The notes beneath the pieces were generated by a model. That model did not search any database. It saw nothing but the letters and a program-made list of their open reading frames with translations, and was not told the DNA's origin. Positions 9,942 to 18,518 of a stretch of DNA of 64,000 nt are shown in pieces (position 1 is the stretch's first letter; every line of letters starts with the position of its first letter). This stretch comes from Symsagittifera roscoffensis. Taxonomy: Eukaryota; Xenacoelomorpha; Acoela; Convolutidae. The stretch is taken from contig NC_087063.1 in NCBI RefSeq assembly GCF_963678635.1, positions 55,085,504 through 55,149,503 of the forward strand, given 5' to 3'. The position numbers and the translations under genes were made by a program.

Positions 9942-12900
9942 TTAAAAGTTTTCAGAGTTTGAGACCGTAGAGTTGTATCTAGTATGGAAATTATCCGCCT
10001 CTATTCTTACATCGGTATCGATGCCCGAGGATATGTCGCTATCGATGTCATCCTGAGTATTACTGGTCCCTTCTACCAATGGTGGCGATACCCATGCGGT
10101 CCTTGTCGCCTGAGAGGAAGGTGTTGAGAGTTCGTCTTGAGTGGTTTCAGCAACCAAAATCGTATGACGTGGGATCTCGTCAATGGGTGTAAGATAATCC
10201 GAGGGGGACGTCGTACAGAATGAAGGAATTTGTTTCGGGCTCTTTGCACCGGAAAACGTAATAAGTGGTTCGTCATCGGAGTCTACTGCACTAATGGTCT
10301 CCGTACCGAGTGTCACTTGGTCGATGAACCGTCTCTCGCCAAAGAATTTCGGGGGGCCTGGGTTTCTTCTTACACGATGTTTTGAAGATATCGGGGTTTT
10401 TGGTGTCTCCACTGTCTTCTCCGGAGAGCTATCCACTCGAATTGGGTCGTCGCTTGTGCCCGTTGGTATATTGAATGTTGTCTCAGTGTTTGTCTGGCTT
10501 TGTATGGTACTCCTTGGTTGATCTAAATCACTATGTAGGTTGACAGTTGGTGTATTATATACAATTTCCGTTTCCGTACCCAAGTAGTCGTCAATGACTT
10601 TATCCCAAAGGTCTAACGTTAACGACGAATCTAGATTATTATAGTCGATTTTTGAACCTTTCGAGTTCGTGAAGAATGATCTCCTCTTTTTGCTTGAATT
10701 TCCACCCGTTGGTGTGGAGTTCATCGATGGGCCTCCTATATTTGAGTCTCGTCTCTTGCAAGGGGAGTTTCTTTTTCGCTTGCCTGCTAAATCATTACTA
10801 TTAATTAGCGGTTTCGGTCTTGCCGTGAAGGTCTTAGGAGCTGCCGGTTGGGTTTTGTTAAAAACTAAGTCTGATTTTCTTATCACATGTCCGTTATCTA
10901 ATGTGACCGTATGTTTCGTGTCTGACAAAGGTTTACTCCCTAAAGGTTTAAAATAAGGTTCTCCTTCCCTCCTGTTAACTGTTTTCCTAAACCAGTTACC
11001 TCCATGGCTGAAGGGATTCGACAGTGGGGCTCGCAGAAGGTTTCTAACTACTTTGTTAGAGGGGTCGCTCTCATAGCCTCTTTCCTCAATTGTTCTGTCT
11101 TCCAGGTAGCCATCTTCAAACGCGTCATCAGCCCCCCAGTCTTGTGCTCTGTCCTTCGATATGATTGATTTCCCCTTAACTAAACTAATTGCGTGAGAGA
11201 CCAAAGATTTCCAGAACGTATTGGGAGATCTATTAAAATGTTTTGAGAACGGAGAGCATCCAATGGATGATTGTTTCGTCGAGCGTATCTTCCAAATAAT
11301 TTTATCAATAGCCGTATTTAAGGATGGTTTTGGATCGTTGAACGACATTGCCAGAAGCTTAGCTTTGACCGTGTAAATGAGTCTTTCTACTACTCCATTG
11401 GATCTATGATCGCCAACCGTACATAGAATTAGATTAATGTTGTTCTTCTCACAGAAGTTTCTAAAATCAAACGAAGTAAAACATGACCCATGGTCGGCTC
11501 TAATGGACTTTGGAAATCCGTGAAGATGGCAGTAATCTGTCATGAAGGTTAAAATTGAAGAAGTCGAAGTGTTGTTTACTACCTTCGCCGACGGGAACTT
11601 TGAAAAGCGGTCAATGCATAACAAGAGATATTTTGCGTTACCCCAGCTCTTGTCCAATGGGCCGGCAAAGTCTAAATCTACTTCTTCATTTGGTTCGGTC
11701 AGGTTCGGTAATTTCTCAGTCTTGTTCGTCCCTAGTAAAACTTTTTGGTTCTTACCGGCCATTATGCACTGAGTGCAATTCTTTCCATGATGGTATATCT
11801 CTCTGTATAGATGTGGCCACCAAATGTTTTCTGCCAAGGCTTTCATTCCAAACTGCCCTGGATGAGTCTCGTGAAGGAGTGACAGGAAAGGTGATCGTAA
11901 TGCAGCCGGCACTATCAGTTTGTTATCGTTGAATAACAGCCCTTCTTTCACATGTATATCCCTCTGGAAGTTCTTTAAGTAGGCTCCGAATTTGTCCAAT
12001 GGTTTGCCTTCGTGTACCGCCTTCTTTACTTCTTTGAGGATTTTGTCTTCGTCCGTCATGAGTTTAATCAGCTTATTCGAACAATGGTCTGATAGTGATA
12101 ACGGGTTGTCTGGCAATCTGAGATCTCCCTTGTATTTGGCCAACAGTTTTTTGTGTATGTCTGACATTATGTCGTTATTAAAATTCAAGAAGATTCCTTT
12201 CTTTTCTGCCCTGAGGGAAATTTTTAACAAGTTGACTGATGTAATAAATTCTTGTAATTGTTTTTCTTGATCTGAATTTAATGACTGATTGAATAATAAT
12301 ACTGATTGGGCAAGAAAAAATAAAAAAGTTTTGTCTGATAGGTAAAAATAATTGAAATCAAATTTTGATAAGTTTAAAGGAACACAACCGCTTGTGCAAG
12401 ACTCTGAACGCGAGTGATTGGAATTACAAATTCGGATAGTGTCGTTTACGTAATTCAGAATATTCGAGAAGAACGACCGTTGGATGCTTTGTGATAAATC
12501 TTTCTTTTCACCCATTGGATTATTGCAATCCAAGTTACTAATCGTATTTACATCCAATGGATAATACACTTCGTTCTTTTTACAATTATTCTTTTTACAA
12601 TCGTTATTTACAGAGAGGTTTTTTTTAATCTTTTGTACTGTCGCCACTACAAATTCGCTATCGTAGTGTGATGTAGGGAGTGCTTTACCTGAAGGTAGTC
12701 CCGACAAAAAATCTGTAAATCCCATTTCTTTTCCCGGAATGTGCTTGATCGTAAAATTAAATGGTAACAGTCGATTTACCCAACGGGTTAATCTGCTATG
12801 CATAGTTTTGTTGCTCTGGTTTGCATTTAATGCTGTTAATAATGCCTTATGGTCCGTCACAATTTCAAATTCGGCACCATACAAGTAATTTTTAAAATGT

Positions 12901-15680
12901 TCCGTAGCCCAGACTACTCCCAACAACTCAAGTTCATTTGTAGAATATTTACTTTCGTGGTTGTTCAAAAATCGGGAGGCGAATGCTATTGTTACCCAAT
13001 TTTCTCCCTCCCATTGTTCTAGGGTAGCTCCTAAGCCGTTATGGGAAGCGTCTGTTTTTAGTCTTGACATCCTTTTTATGTCGAAGTGGTTGTTCTCTGT
13101 TATCTTCACTATCTGTTGTTTTAATTCTTCAAATGCTTTAGTATGTTCGTCATTCCATTGGTAGACTGATTTCTTTACAAGAAGTGGTCGTAGGGGGGAA
13201 CTTAGGGCGGACAAATTCGGAACGAATTTCATATATTGATTGATCGATCCAAAGAAAGACCTAAGTTCAGATATGTTTTTGGGGTTTGGTAGGTTTTTAA
13301 TCGAACCTGACTTTCCCACCAATGGTTTCACGCCCGATTTTGATATCTTGAAACCTAGCCACTCTATTTCTTTTTGGAAGAATGCACATTTCTCCCATTT
13401 TACCGCCATGTTCTTGTTGTCCAAAATGTTTAAAATGTTAGTTAGTATCGCTTTGTGTTCATTTAATGAACCTTTCGAAGCTATTAAAATGTCGTCGATA
13501 TAACAATTTGTAAAAGGAATGTCTTTCAGTAAAGAATCCATTACCCTCTGGAATTCGTTTGGCATATCGCCCAATCCGTAAAATCCAGTTAAAAACCTGT
13601 AGGTTCCAGTGGTTTCGCCCCCCACGATACTAAAGTTACACTGTTTGCTAGTGTCTGTGCATAATTGTAGTTGGCTGTAAGCGTTCTTTAGATCTAGATT
13701 ACTAAACCAAACTTCCCCTGAATCTTTGCTTGACAGTTGAAGAGCAATTTTATCGATCAGTTCATGTATGTTTGGCATCTGGTACTTGTTCTTGAATATC
13801 TGATTATTTAATAGTTTCGAATCTAGTGCCAACTTGATACTACCGTCTTTTTTTCTTGTAATCACAATTGGGCTTATAAAACAATCTTCGTCGCATTTGT
13901 TCAACTTTATGATATGCCCCTCTTTTTCCATTCTATTTAGTTCCGTTTTTACGTTATCGAGTAGATGTAAGGGAACTCTTCTACCTTTGGTTTGGATAGG
14001 TTTGAATGGGGAATGGAAATGAGTAACTTTTCTGTCCGAAGGTATTTTTCCCACTCTGTTAAATAGCCCTTTGTGCCTATGATACAGATTAAGGGTCGTA
14101 TCTGAATAATTATTTAACTTACACAACTCTGGGCGTGATATGTTGTTGACGGGTAGTAGAGGCTGTCGTTGGGCTATCTCTATTCCAATTCTCGGGAGAT
14201 TGTCGTTACCCAGAATGTTCTTCTCATGTCCAGAAGTGATAAAAAATGGAGTTTCGTCCGCGGTCCATCCATTGGATTGTAACCTCACTACCACCTTCCC
14301 GATGATGTTGATTGTGTCGTTAGTGAATCCGCAGTATAGTTCCCTCGTTTTCTTCTCAACTGGCTGAATCTTCAACTGTGGATTTCTCAGCTTCAATTCG
14401 TGAAGTACATTTTGTTTCAGGAAGCTCACTGGGCTTGCCGAATCCACTGGAATGTTCAAGTTGACTATCGCGTCGTCTCCTAAACCGATGTTGACAAGTT
14501 TCTTGGTTTCCAATCCCTTGGTATCATAGATTGTTCTAATGTTGAGAACTGAATAGTCATCGTTATCACTTATCCCCTCTTCGGTCCGAGCGTTAATCAC
14601 TCCACAAAAATTTTCTTCGCTTCTCATCTGAAGATCTTCTGGGGAATATGAACAATTCTGACTATTTACAGCTTCATCTACAGTATTTACAGCGGGTTTT
14701 CTTCCTTTCGATTTACAAAGTCTTCCAAAATGTCCTTTATATTTACAAATATTACACACGCTTTCTTTCGCCGGACACACATTCAGATGACCCTTGGTAA
14801 ACGCATTCCCGCATTTCATACAAGTATTTGATCTTTCTATGTTTAAGCTTGGTTCCTTTTTAACGTTGTTGAAGTTTTTGTACCCTCTCCCACTATTTCC
14901 TGTCGTGTTGAAAGATCTCGTCATGTTGGTCAGTTTGAGGTGGTTATAGTAGCCTTTTTCGTCAATTATTGCTTGGTTTAGTGCATCCAATGGATTGAGA
15001 GTTTCTGAAAGTAGTCTACGTTGTAAGTCGCAGTTTTTCATGTTACAAATAAATACGTCTCTAATCCACTCCTGTTCTGCATTAATTCCAATTTCACATG
15101 ATCTCGCCAAGTCTGATAACGCGCCCCAAAATTGTTCATAGGATTCTCTATCCTTTTGTTTCCTGCTCAATAGTTTGTATCGTTCAAATGTTATGTTGGT
15201 TGGTTTGATAAAAGCCAATTCTAGCATTTCGTAAAATTCCTTGAATGAGATTCCTAGGATTTTTACCCTTGGATGTTTCTGGGCGAAAACTCTTTTGCCT
15301 TCCGCTCCTAAGGCCAAGTATAGGATTGACCTTACTTTTTTATCGGCCTCGTATCTCCTCATTCCTCCGAATTTCCTCTTTTCTTCTGCTAGTCTTTTCT
15401 CTTCAGCGTGTTCATAGACTCGCATTGTTTCTTTGTTCCTGGCCTCCCTGGCTTTCCTCTGTTGGTCAGTTTCTGACTCCTGGGCACCTTCTAGGATCGG
15501 TAACGTCGTCTCCCCTTCCATTGGTTCTTTAAGGTTGTCTAAGTCTAGATTTTCCTTCGCGATAATGGCCAAATGGAATTGGTCTATCCAATTGTTCCAT
15601 TGGGTGGGGGGTTCAACCGTGTGGTTCGGCCAAAAGGCGGGTATTCCCCTCAAGTTCGAATCAGTTGTTGACTGCGCCAT
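9942..15680 (-). CDS. gag-pol: Gag-Pol polyprotein, Ty3/gypsy, single ORF
   Basis: The 1912-residue polyprotein has no frameshift between gag and pol. In order: a Gag region (1-280); two zinc knuckles near 286-325, the first an atypical C-x2-C-x7-H-x3-C and the second canonical C-x2-C-x4-H-x4-C; an aspartic protease near 411 with V-D-S-A instead of the usual D-T/S-G; RT with Y-I-D-D near 725; RNase H with T-D-A-S near 876 and ELELLG further on; an integrase HHCC finger near 1268-1305; and a DD35E core with D near 1336, D near 1394 (RADHGS) and E near 1430 (GVVER). A VTLDNGHVIRKSDLVF segment resembles the integrase C-terminal chromatin-side module. A Ser/Thr/Pro-rich tail of ~300 residues with basic clusters follows. 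The ATG is chosen because it is the first in frame, and it overlaps the PBS. It looks functional. Confidence 0.95.
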   Translation of the reverse strand: MAQSTTDSNLRGIPAFWPNHTVEPPTQWNNWIDQFHLAIIAKENLDLDNLKEPMEGETTLPILEGAQESETDQQRKAREARNKETMRVYEHAEEKRLAEEKRKFGGMRRYEADKKVRSILYLALGAEGKRVFAQKHPRVKILGISFKEFYEMLELAFIKPTNITFERYKLLSRKQKDRESYEQFWGALSDLARSCEIGINAEQEWIRDVFICNMKNCDLQRRLLSETLNPLDALNQAIIDEKGYYNHLKLTNMTRSFNTTGNSGRGYKNFNNVKKEPSLNIERSNTCMKCGNAFTKGHLNVCPAKESVCNICKYKGHFGRLCKSKGRKPAVNTVDEAVNSQNCSYSPEDLQMRSEENFCGVINARTEEGISDNDDYSVLNIRTIYDTKGLETKKLVNIGLGDDAIVNLNIPVDSASPVSFLKQNVLHELKLRNPQLKIQPVEKKTRELYCGFTNDTINIIGKVVVRLQSNGWTADETPFFITSGHEKNILGNDNLPRIGIEIAQRQPLLPVNNISRPELCKLNNYSDTTLNLYHRHKGLFNRVGKIPSDRKVTHFHSPFKPIQTKGRRVPLHLLDNVKTELNRMEKEGHIIKLNKCDEDCFISPIVITRKKDGSIKLALDSKLLNNQIFKNKYQMPNIHELIDKIALQLSSKDSGEVWFSNLDLKNAYSQLQLCTDTSKQCNFSIVGGETTGTYRFLTGFYGLGDMPNEFQRVMDSLLKDIPFTNCYIDDILIASKGSLNEHKAILTNILNILDNKNMAVKWEKCAFFQKEIEWLGFKISKSGVKPLVGKSGSIKNLPNPKNISELRSFFGSINQYMKFVPNLSALSSPLRPLLVKKSVYQWNDEHTKAFEELKQQIVKITENNHFDIKRMSRLKTDASHNGLGATLEQWEGENWVTIAFASRFLNNHESKYSTNELELLGVVWATEHFKNYLYGAEFEIVTDHKALLTALNANQSNKTMHSRLTRWVNRLLPFNFTIKHIPGKEMGFTDFLSGLPSGKALPTSHYDSEFVVATVQKIKKNLSVNNDCKKNNCKKNEVYYPLDVNTISNLDCNNPMGEKKDLSQSIQRSFFSNILNYVNDTIRICNSNHSRSESCTSGCVPLNLSKFDFNYFYLSDKTFLFFLAQSVLLFNQSLNSDQEKQLQEFITSVNLLKISLRAEKKGIFLNFNNDIMSDIHKKLLAKYKGDLRLPDNPLSLSDHCSNKLIKLMTDEDKILKEVKKAVHEGKPLDKFGAYLKNFQRDIHVKEGLLFNDNKLIVPAALRSPFLSLLHETHPGQFGMKALAENIWWPHLYREIYHHGKNCTQCIMAGKNQKVLLGTNKTEKLPNLTEPNEEVDLDFAGPLDKSWGNAKYLLLCIDRFSKFPSAKVVNNTSTSSILTFMTDYCHLHGFPKSIRADHGSCFTSFDFRNFCEKNNINLILCTVGDHRSNGVVERLIYTVKAKLLAMSFNDPKPSLNTAIDKIIWKIRSTKQSSIGCSPFSKHFNRSPNTFWKSLVSHAISLVKGKSIISKDRAQDWGADDAFEDGYLEDRTIEERGYESDPSNKVVRNLLRAPLSNPFSHGGNWFRKTVNRREGEPYFKPLGSKPLSDTKHTVTLDNGHVIRKSDLVFNKTQPAAPKTFTARPKPLINSNDLAGKRKRNSPCKRRDSNIGGPSMNSTPTGGNSSKKRRSFFTNSKGSKIDYNNLDSSLTLDLWDKVIDDYLGTETEIVYNTPTVNLHSDLDQPRSTIQSQTNTETTFNIPTGTSDDPIRVDSSPEKTVETPKTPISSKHRVRRNPGPPKFFGERRFIDQVTLGTETISAVDSDDEPLITFSGAKSPKQIPSFCTTSPSDYLTPIDEIPRHTILVAETTQDELSTPSSQATRTAWVSPPLVEGTSNTQDDIDSDISSGIDTDVRIEADNFHTRYNSTVSNSENF
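15668..15679 (-). promoter_or_regulatory. tRNA primer-binding site overlapping the start codon
   Basis: Immediately after the 5' LTR the sense strand reads TGGCGCAGTCAA. TGG complements a tRNA 3' CCA, and TGGCGC is a common retroelement PBS start. The A of the gag ATG is the last base of the LTR and its TG are the first bases of the PBS, so the element has essentially no leader between PBS and coding sequence. Confidence 0.8.
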
Positions 15681-15891
15681 AATAAAGAGTTAAGATGTAC
15701 CACTGGTAGCTATTATATCTATCTAAGTTAAAAGAGAATAAAAGTATTGGTTGAATTAAAACCGACTGTAGTCTAAAAAGAGCAACTAGTGAGTCGAAGT
15801 CCACTGGACTTCGTAGAGTTAACATTGACTGGTACGTAATTAGATAATAGAGGTCAAGGTTATAAAATACTAAAAATACTGAATCACAACA
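15680..15891 (-). repeat. 5' LTR, 212 bp
   Basis: This is the same 212-bp unit as 9355-9566 with one substitution. It should contain promoter and transcription start. AT-rich TATA-like stretches (TTTTATAACC in sense orientation) and the 19-bp palindrome (15795-15813) are visible. Confidence 0.95.
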
Positions 15892-15896
15892 GATAC
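15892..15896. repeat. Target-site duplication GATAC, distal copy
   Basis: It pairs with 9350-9354. The sequence continues directly into intron sequence matching the right arm. Confidence 0.95.
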
Positions 15897-16180
15897 GAAT
15901 GAAAAAGTTTGGTTTTCACCAAAAGAAAACTAATTCCGGCTGAATTGTGGAATCACTCACTGTTCTACATTTATGTTCAATGTAACTTGATATGATTTGA
16001 TGCCATAAATTGCTGTTAACCTTTTTTCTACTACCTTTTCTTAGAAAAGTGGCTAAGGATTTTATCGGAAAAAGATTTGAGTAGAGATGAGCGACCAAAT
16101 GTTTTGTGTTGAAATTCATATAGCTAAAGGCAATCGTTTCCGGTTGAATAATACCAAATGCAAATTTCAATCATACTTAC

Positions 16181-16347
16181 ATTGTCTACGGTGATGTTGA
16201 AGAGCGCGCTGTTCATTTGGTGTTCAGCCGATACTCGGAAGTGGAATGACTCATTGAACACTGGGTTCTCATCGTCCAACTTGGTCGAAGTTTTCCTCTT
16301 CTTCTGTCGTCGCCCATTCGCCACAAATGTCACAGTGATGCTTGCGT
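16181..16347 (-). CDS. Synaptotagmin-like protein, penultimate exon (left copy)
   Basis: The exon is bounded by TTTCAG on its 5' side and GTAAGT on its 3' side. It encodes ASITVTFVANGRRQKKRKTS, then an NPVFNESFHF motif and an LFNITVDN strand. This is the polybasic beta-4 strand plus NP-x-FNE-x-F of a C2B domain. Typical neuronal synaptotagmins carry K-K-K/R-K-T at the same place, used for PIP2, AP-2 or SNARE contacts. The exon ends in phase 0 and joins smoothly to 9148-8975. It differs from the right-arm exon by one synonymous base (GCA versus GCG, Ala). Confidence 0.85.
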
Positions 16348-18490
16348 CTGAAATTTAATTTTCTTCACACATACAGAAGTAATTCGGAATGCTGCTTAAG
16401 TAGCATGGAGCGTTCGGACTTTTTTAAATTATACTTTACAAATTTATTTAAAAAAAAAACAATTTCCTTCACGCTTGATTTTAAAATGAACTTCAAAATT
16501 GAACTTCTAAAATCTATAAACTAACTTGATGATGGGAATATGGAATTGAATCTGAGCTAAAGGTTTCAGAGTCCAAGACACAATTGAGAGTGTTTTTGTG
16601 ATACTTAAGTTGAACCAATAGGAGCAACCTAATTTCGCAAGGAACAGAGTGAATGGTCAGATCAATGAACTTTTCGGTTCTTAAATACAACAACGCCGGA
16701 AAGAAAAATTAACACGAGAGCATCGAAAATAACAAAAAATAGTTCAATATCCAGTTTTTTTTTTGTTCAGCGGTGATAATCGAACATCGAAAAAAACTTC
16801 AATATCCTTCAACGTTTGCAATGATGCCGATACTGTTTCATCCAATAATTTGTCAACTCTTCTTTTTGCTCCTTTTTTTCTGGTTTTATTTGTATGTTTC
16901 TGATAGTATGTCTCCATTATAGAAAAATTATGAACACTTTTCAAAGAATTTGGGTAATATCGGCCAATTTTCAAATCGCATTATCGTACCAAAAAACACA
17001 ACTATCGTTTTGTGTTGAAAATTGAAGCTTTTTACGCAATTTCTTCCGGCTGAGCCAGGTTTTCAGTTTTAATTAGAATACGGTTTTTTTCCAGCCTCAT
17101 TAATTTGCGTTTAGTTTGTTGCGGCATCACCGGTCGGTGAATTTTGTCGTAATTGCATATTAAAGTAGGGCTTTTTCAGCATCATCAATTTTCCTTCAAT
17201 TTGTTCCAACGCCATCAACCGGTAAAGTCTGTCGTAAATTCTTATTAAAACTCGATTTTTCCAGGATCATTAATTTGCATAAAATTTCTGTCTACAACAC
17301 CGAACGGTATTTTCGAAAAAAAATGAGATAAAAATTACACAGCAAAAACTTTTGTTAGGTCTTCTTGTGAGAAGTCACTCGAAACAATGGAAAGCTTGCA
17401 TTTTACGTGTTATAAATTATAATTCAAGATGTGTTTTTTTTTCAATTTTCGGCTCCGTTGAAATTTTTTTTCAGCATTGTTGTAGTGTGGCATGGTTGTA
17501 CTACGCCCAAATTTTTCACATGATCAAAAATATATATCGATGTACAAAAGACAATCCGGTTATTGTTCCAGCTTTCGAAGGAAATGGAAATTGACGGAAA
17601 GATAATGTTCGAGTGTTTTTTCTTATTCAGTCAAATTTGGCGATCGAAACAATAATTTTCAACAAAAATTTCATGCCCCATTGAAGTTGTCAACTTTCTG
17701 AGCTCAAATTTGATAGGATATTTTTTATCCAATTATCTTTTGGGAAGTTCTAGGGGTTTAAATTTTGTTGAATTGGCCAAGATCTGGAAGGATTTCCTCG
17801 CTCTGGAATGTTTTTTTTAGGATTCTGAGAGTAAAGCAAATTTTATGTGGTGCGGATTTATCCCGCTATAAAAATTCGTTCCAATTTAATTGAGCCTAGC
17901 CAATTGGTTGCATTAGTTTTATACAACCCATTTTCTCTCACTTGATATTTGAATTCAACAAAACTTTTTTGTTTTTCGATATATGGTTATAGAGTTGTTT
18001 GATACGAATTAAGAGCCAGTCGGATATTCGAGGCTTTGCCCTAATATTCGGGGAGCCATGTTGTTCAAGGCAAACACGATTACCGATTTCTATTTGAAGC
18101 GCAATTCGAAACCGATTCGAGAAGCTCCCGCATTGGCTTAACTAAGATTCCGATCGATTGTCACAAATTAAATCTAGAGTTCAGCAATCTAGTTTTTTTT
18201 ATGCAATAAACAATAGAATTTTTTACTATCATGTCGATAACAATCATTTGCAATTTATACTTATTTTATTTGATTCAATCGTTAGTCATCAAAAGTTATT
18301 TTAAGTCTTTGATACACATTATATACAGTTTTTATACAACTTCATACCAATTATATGCACATTTTACACAGATGGAACCAGATCTAAACTAGTATTTATC
18401 ATTGGTTATTATTATGATATTGTATCTCTATAAAATATTAAATACTAACCAATCATACTCCATCGAACTAACATTCTATTTATTTGTAAA
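16348..18490. other. Non-coding stretch upstream of the synaptotagmin exons, left arm
   Basis: No further C2-domain exon is recognisable on the minus strand. A minus-strand frame at 16744-16974 (lysine-rich, KHTNKTRKKGAKRR) has a frameshift in the mirrored copy (an A7 versus A8 run), so I do not call it a gene. It contains the minisatellite at 17061-17312. The rest is AT-rich intron or intergenic DNA. Confidence 0.5.
17061..17312. repeat. Minisatellite, ~85-bp unit, about 3 copies (left arm)
   Basis: The units contain TTTTTCCAG(C/G)-TCATTAATTTGC, then a T-rich GTTTGTT spacer, then CA(T)CACCGGTCGGT-like, GTCGTAA and TATTAAA words. They start near 17085, 17171 and 17253 and diverge by 20-30%. 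The mirrored array is at 47830-48085. Confidence 0.6.
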
Positions 18491-18518
18491 GTGTTGAAAC
18501 TAATTGTAGTTTCAACAC
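18491..18518. repeat. Perfect 12-bp inverted repeat (left arm)
   Basis: GTGTTGAAACTA, a 4-base loop ATTG, and TAGTTTCAACAC form a perfect hairpin. It lies at the edge of the env-bearing element and may belong to its 5' LTR or leader. The same 28 bp is kept in the right arm (46626-46653). Confidence 0.7.

Larger units (their letters stand above)
9355..15891 (-). mobile_element. Ty3/gypsy LTR retrotransposon, apparently intact
   Basis: The element is 6537 bp, transcribed on the minus strand. It has 212-bp LTRs (5' LTR 15680-15891, 3' LTR 9355-9566), a PBS abutting the 5' LTR, a short purine tract before the 3' LTR and one uninterrupted 1912-codon gag-pol ORF. The two LTRs differ at one base (9541 C versus 15866 A), so insertion was recent. 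Domain order PR-RT-RNase H-IN places it in Ty3/gypsy (Metaviridae). It is absent from the mirrored right-arm locus. There is no env-like ORF; the non-coding 3' part is 9567-9941. CCAATGG/CCATTGG words are strongly over-represented in it (see findings). Confidence 0.95.
9149..16180 (-). other. Last intron of left synaptotagmin copy, with retroelement insert
   Basis: The donor GTAAGT is at 16180 (minus strand) and the TTCTAG acceptor is next to 9148. Removing the 6537-bp retrotransposon and one 5-bp duplication leaves an intron of about 490 bp, matching the right-arm intron 48944-49432. The insert lies in the same orientation as the gene, so it adds LTR polyadenylation signals to the transcript. 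Whether splicing still removes it cannot be judged here. Confidence 0.75.

Noticed and set aside
10073-15693. Many open frames of 60-125 codons on the plus strand across the gag-pol ORF
   Set aside because: They are antisense or shifted shadows of the 1912-codon ORF, with no motifs.
16744-16974. Lysine-rich 76-codon frame upstream of the synaptotagmin exon
   Set aside because: The right-arm copy has an extra A in a homopolymer that breaks the frame. No C2-type motif and no convincing splice sites.
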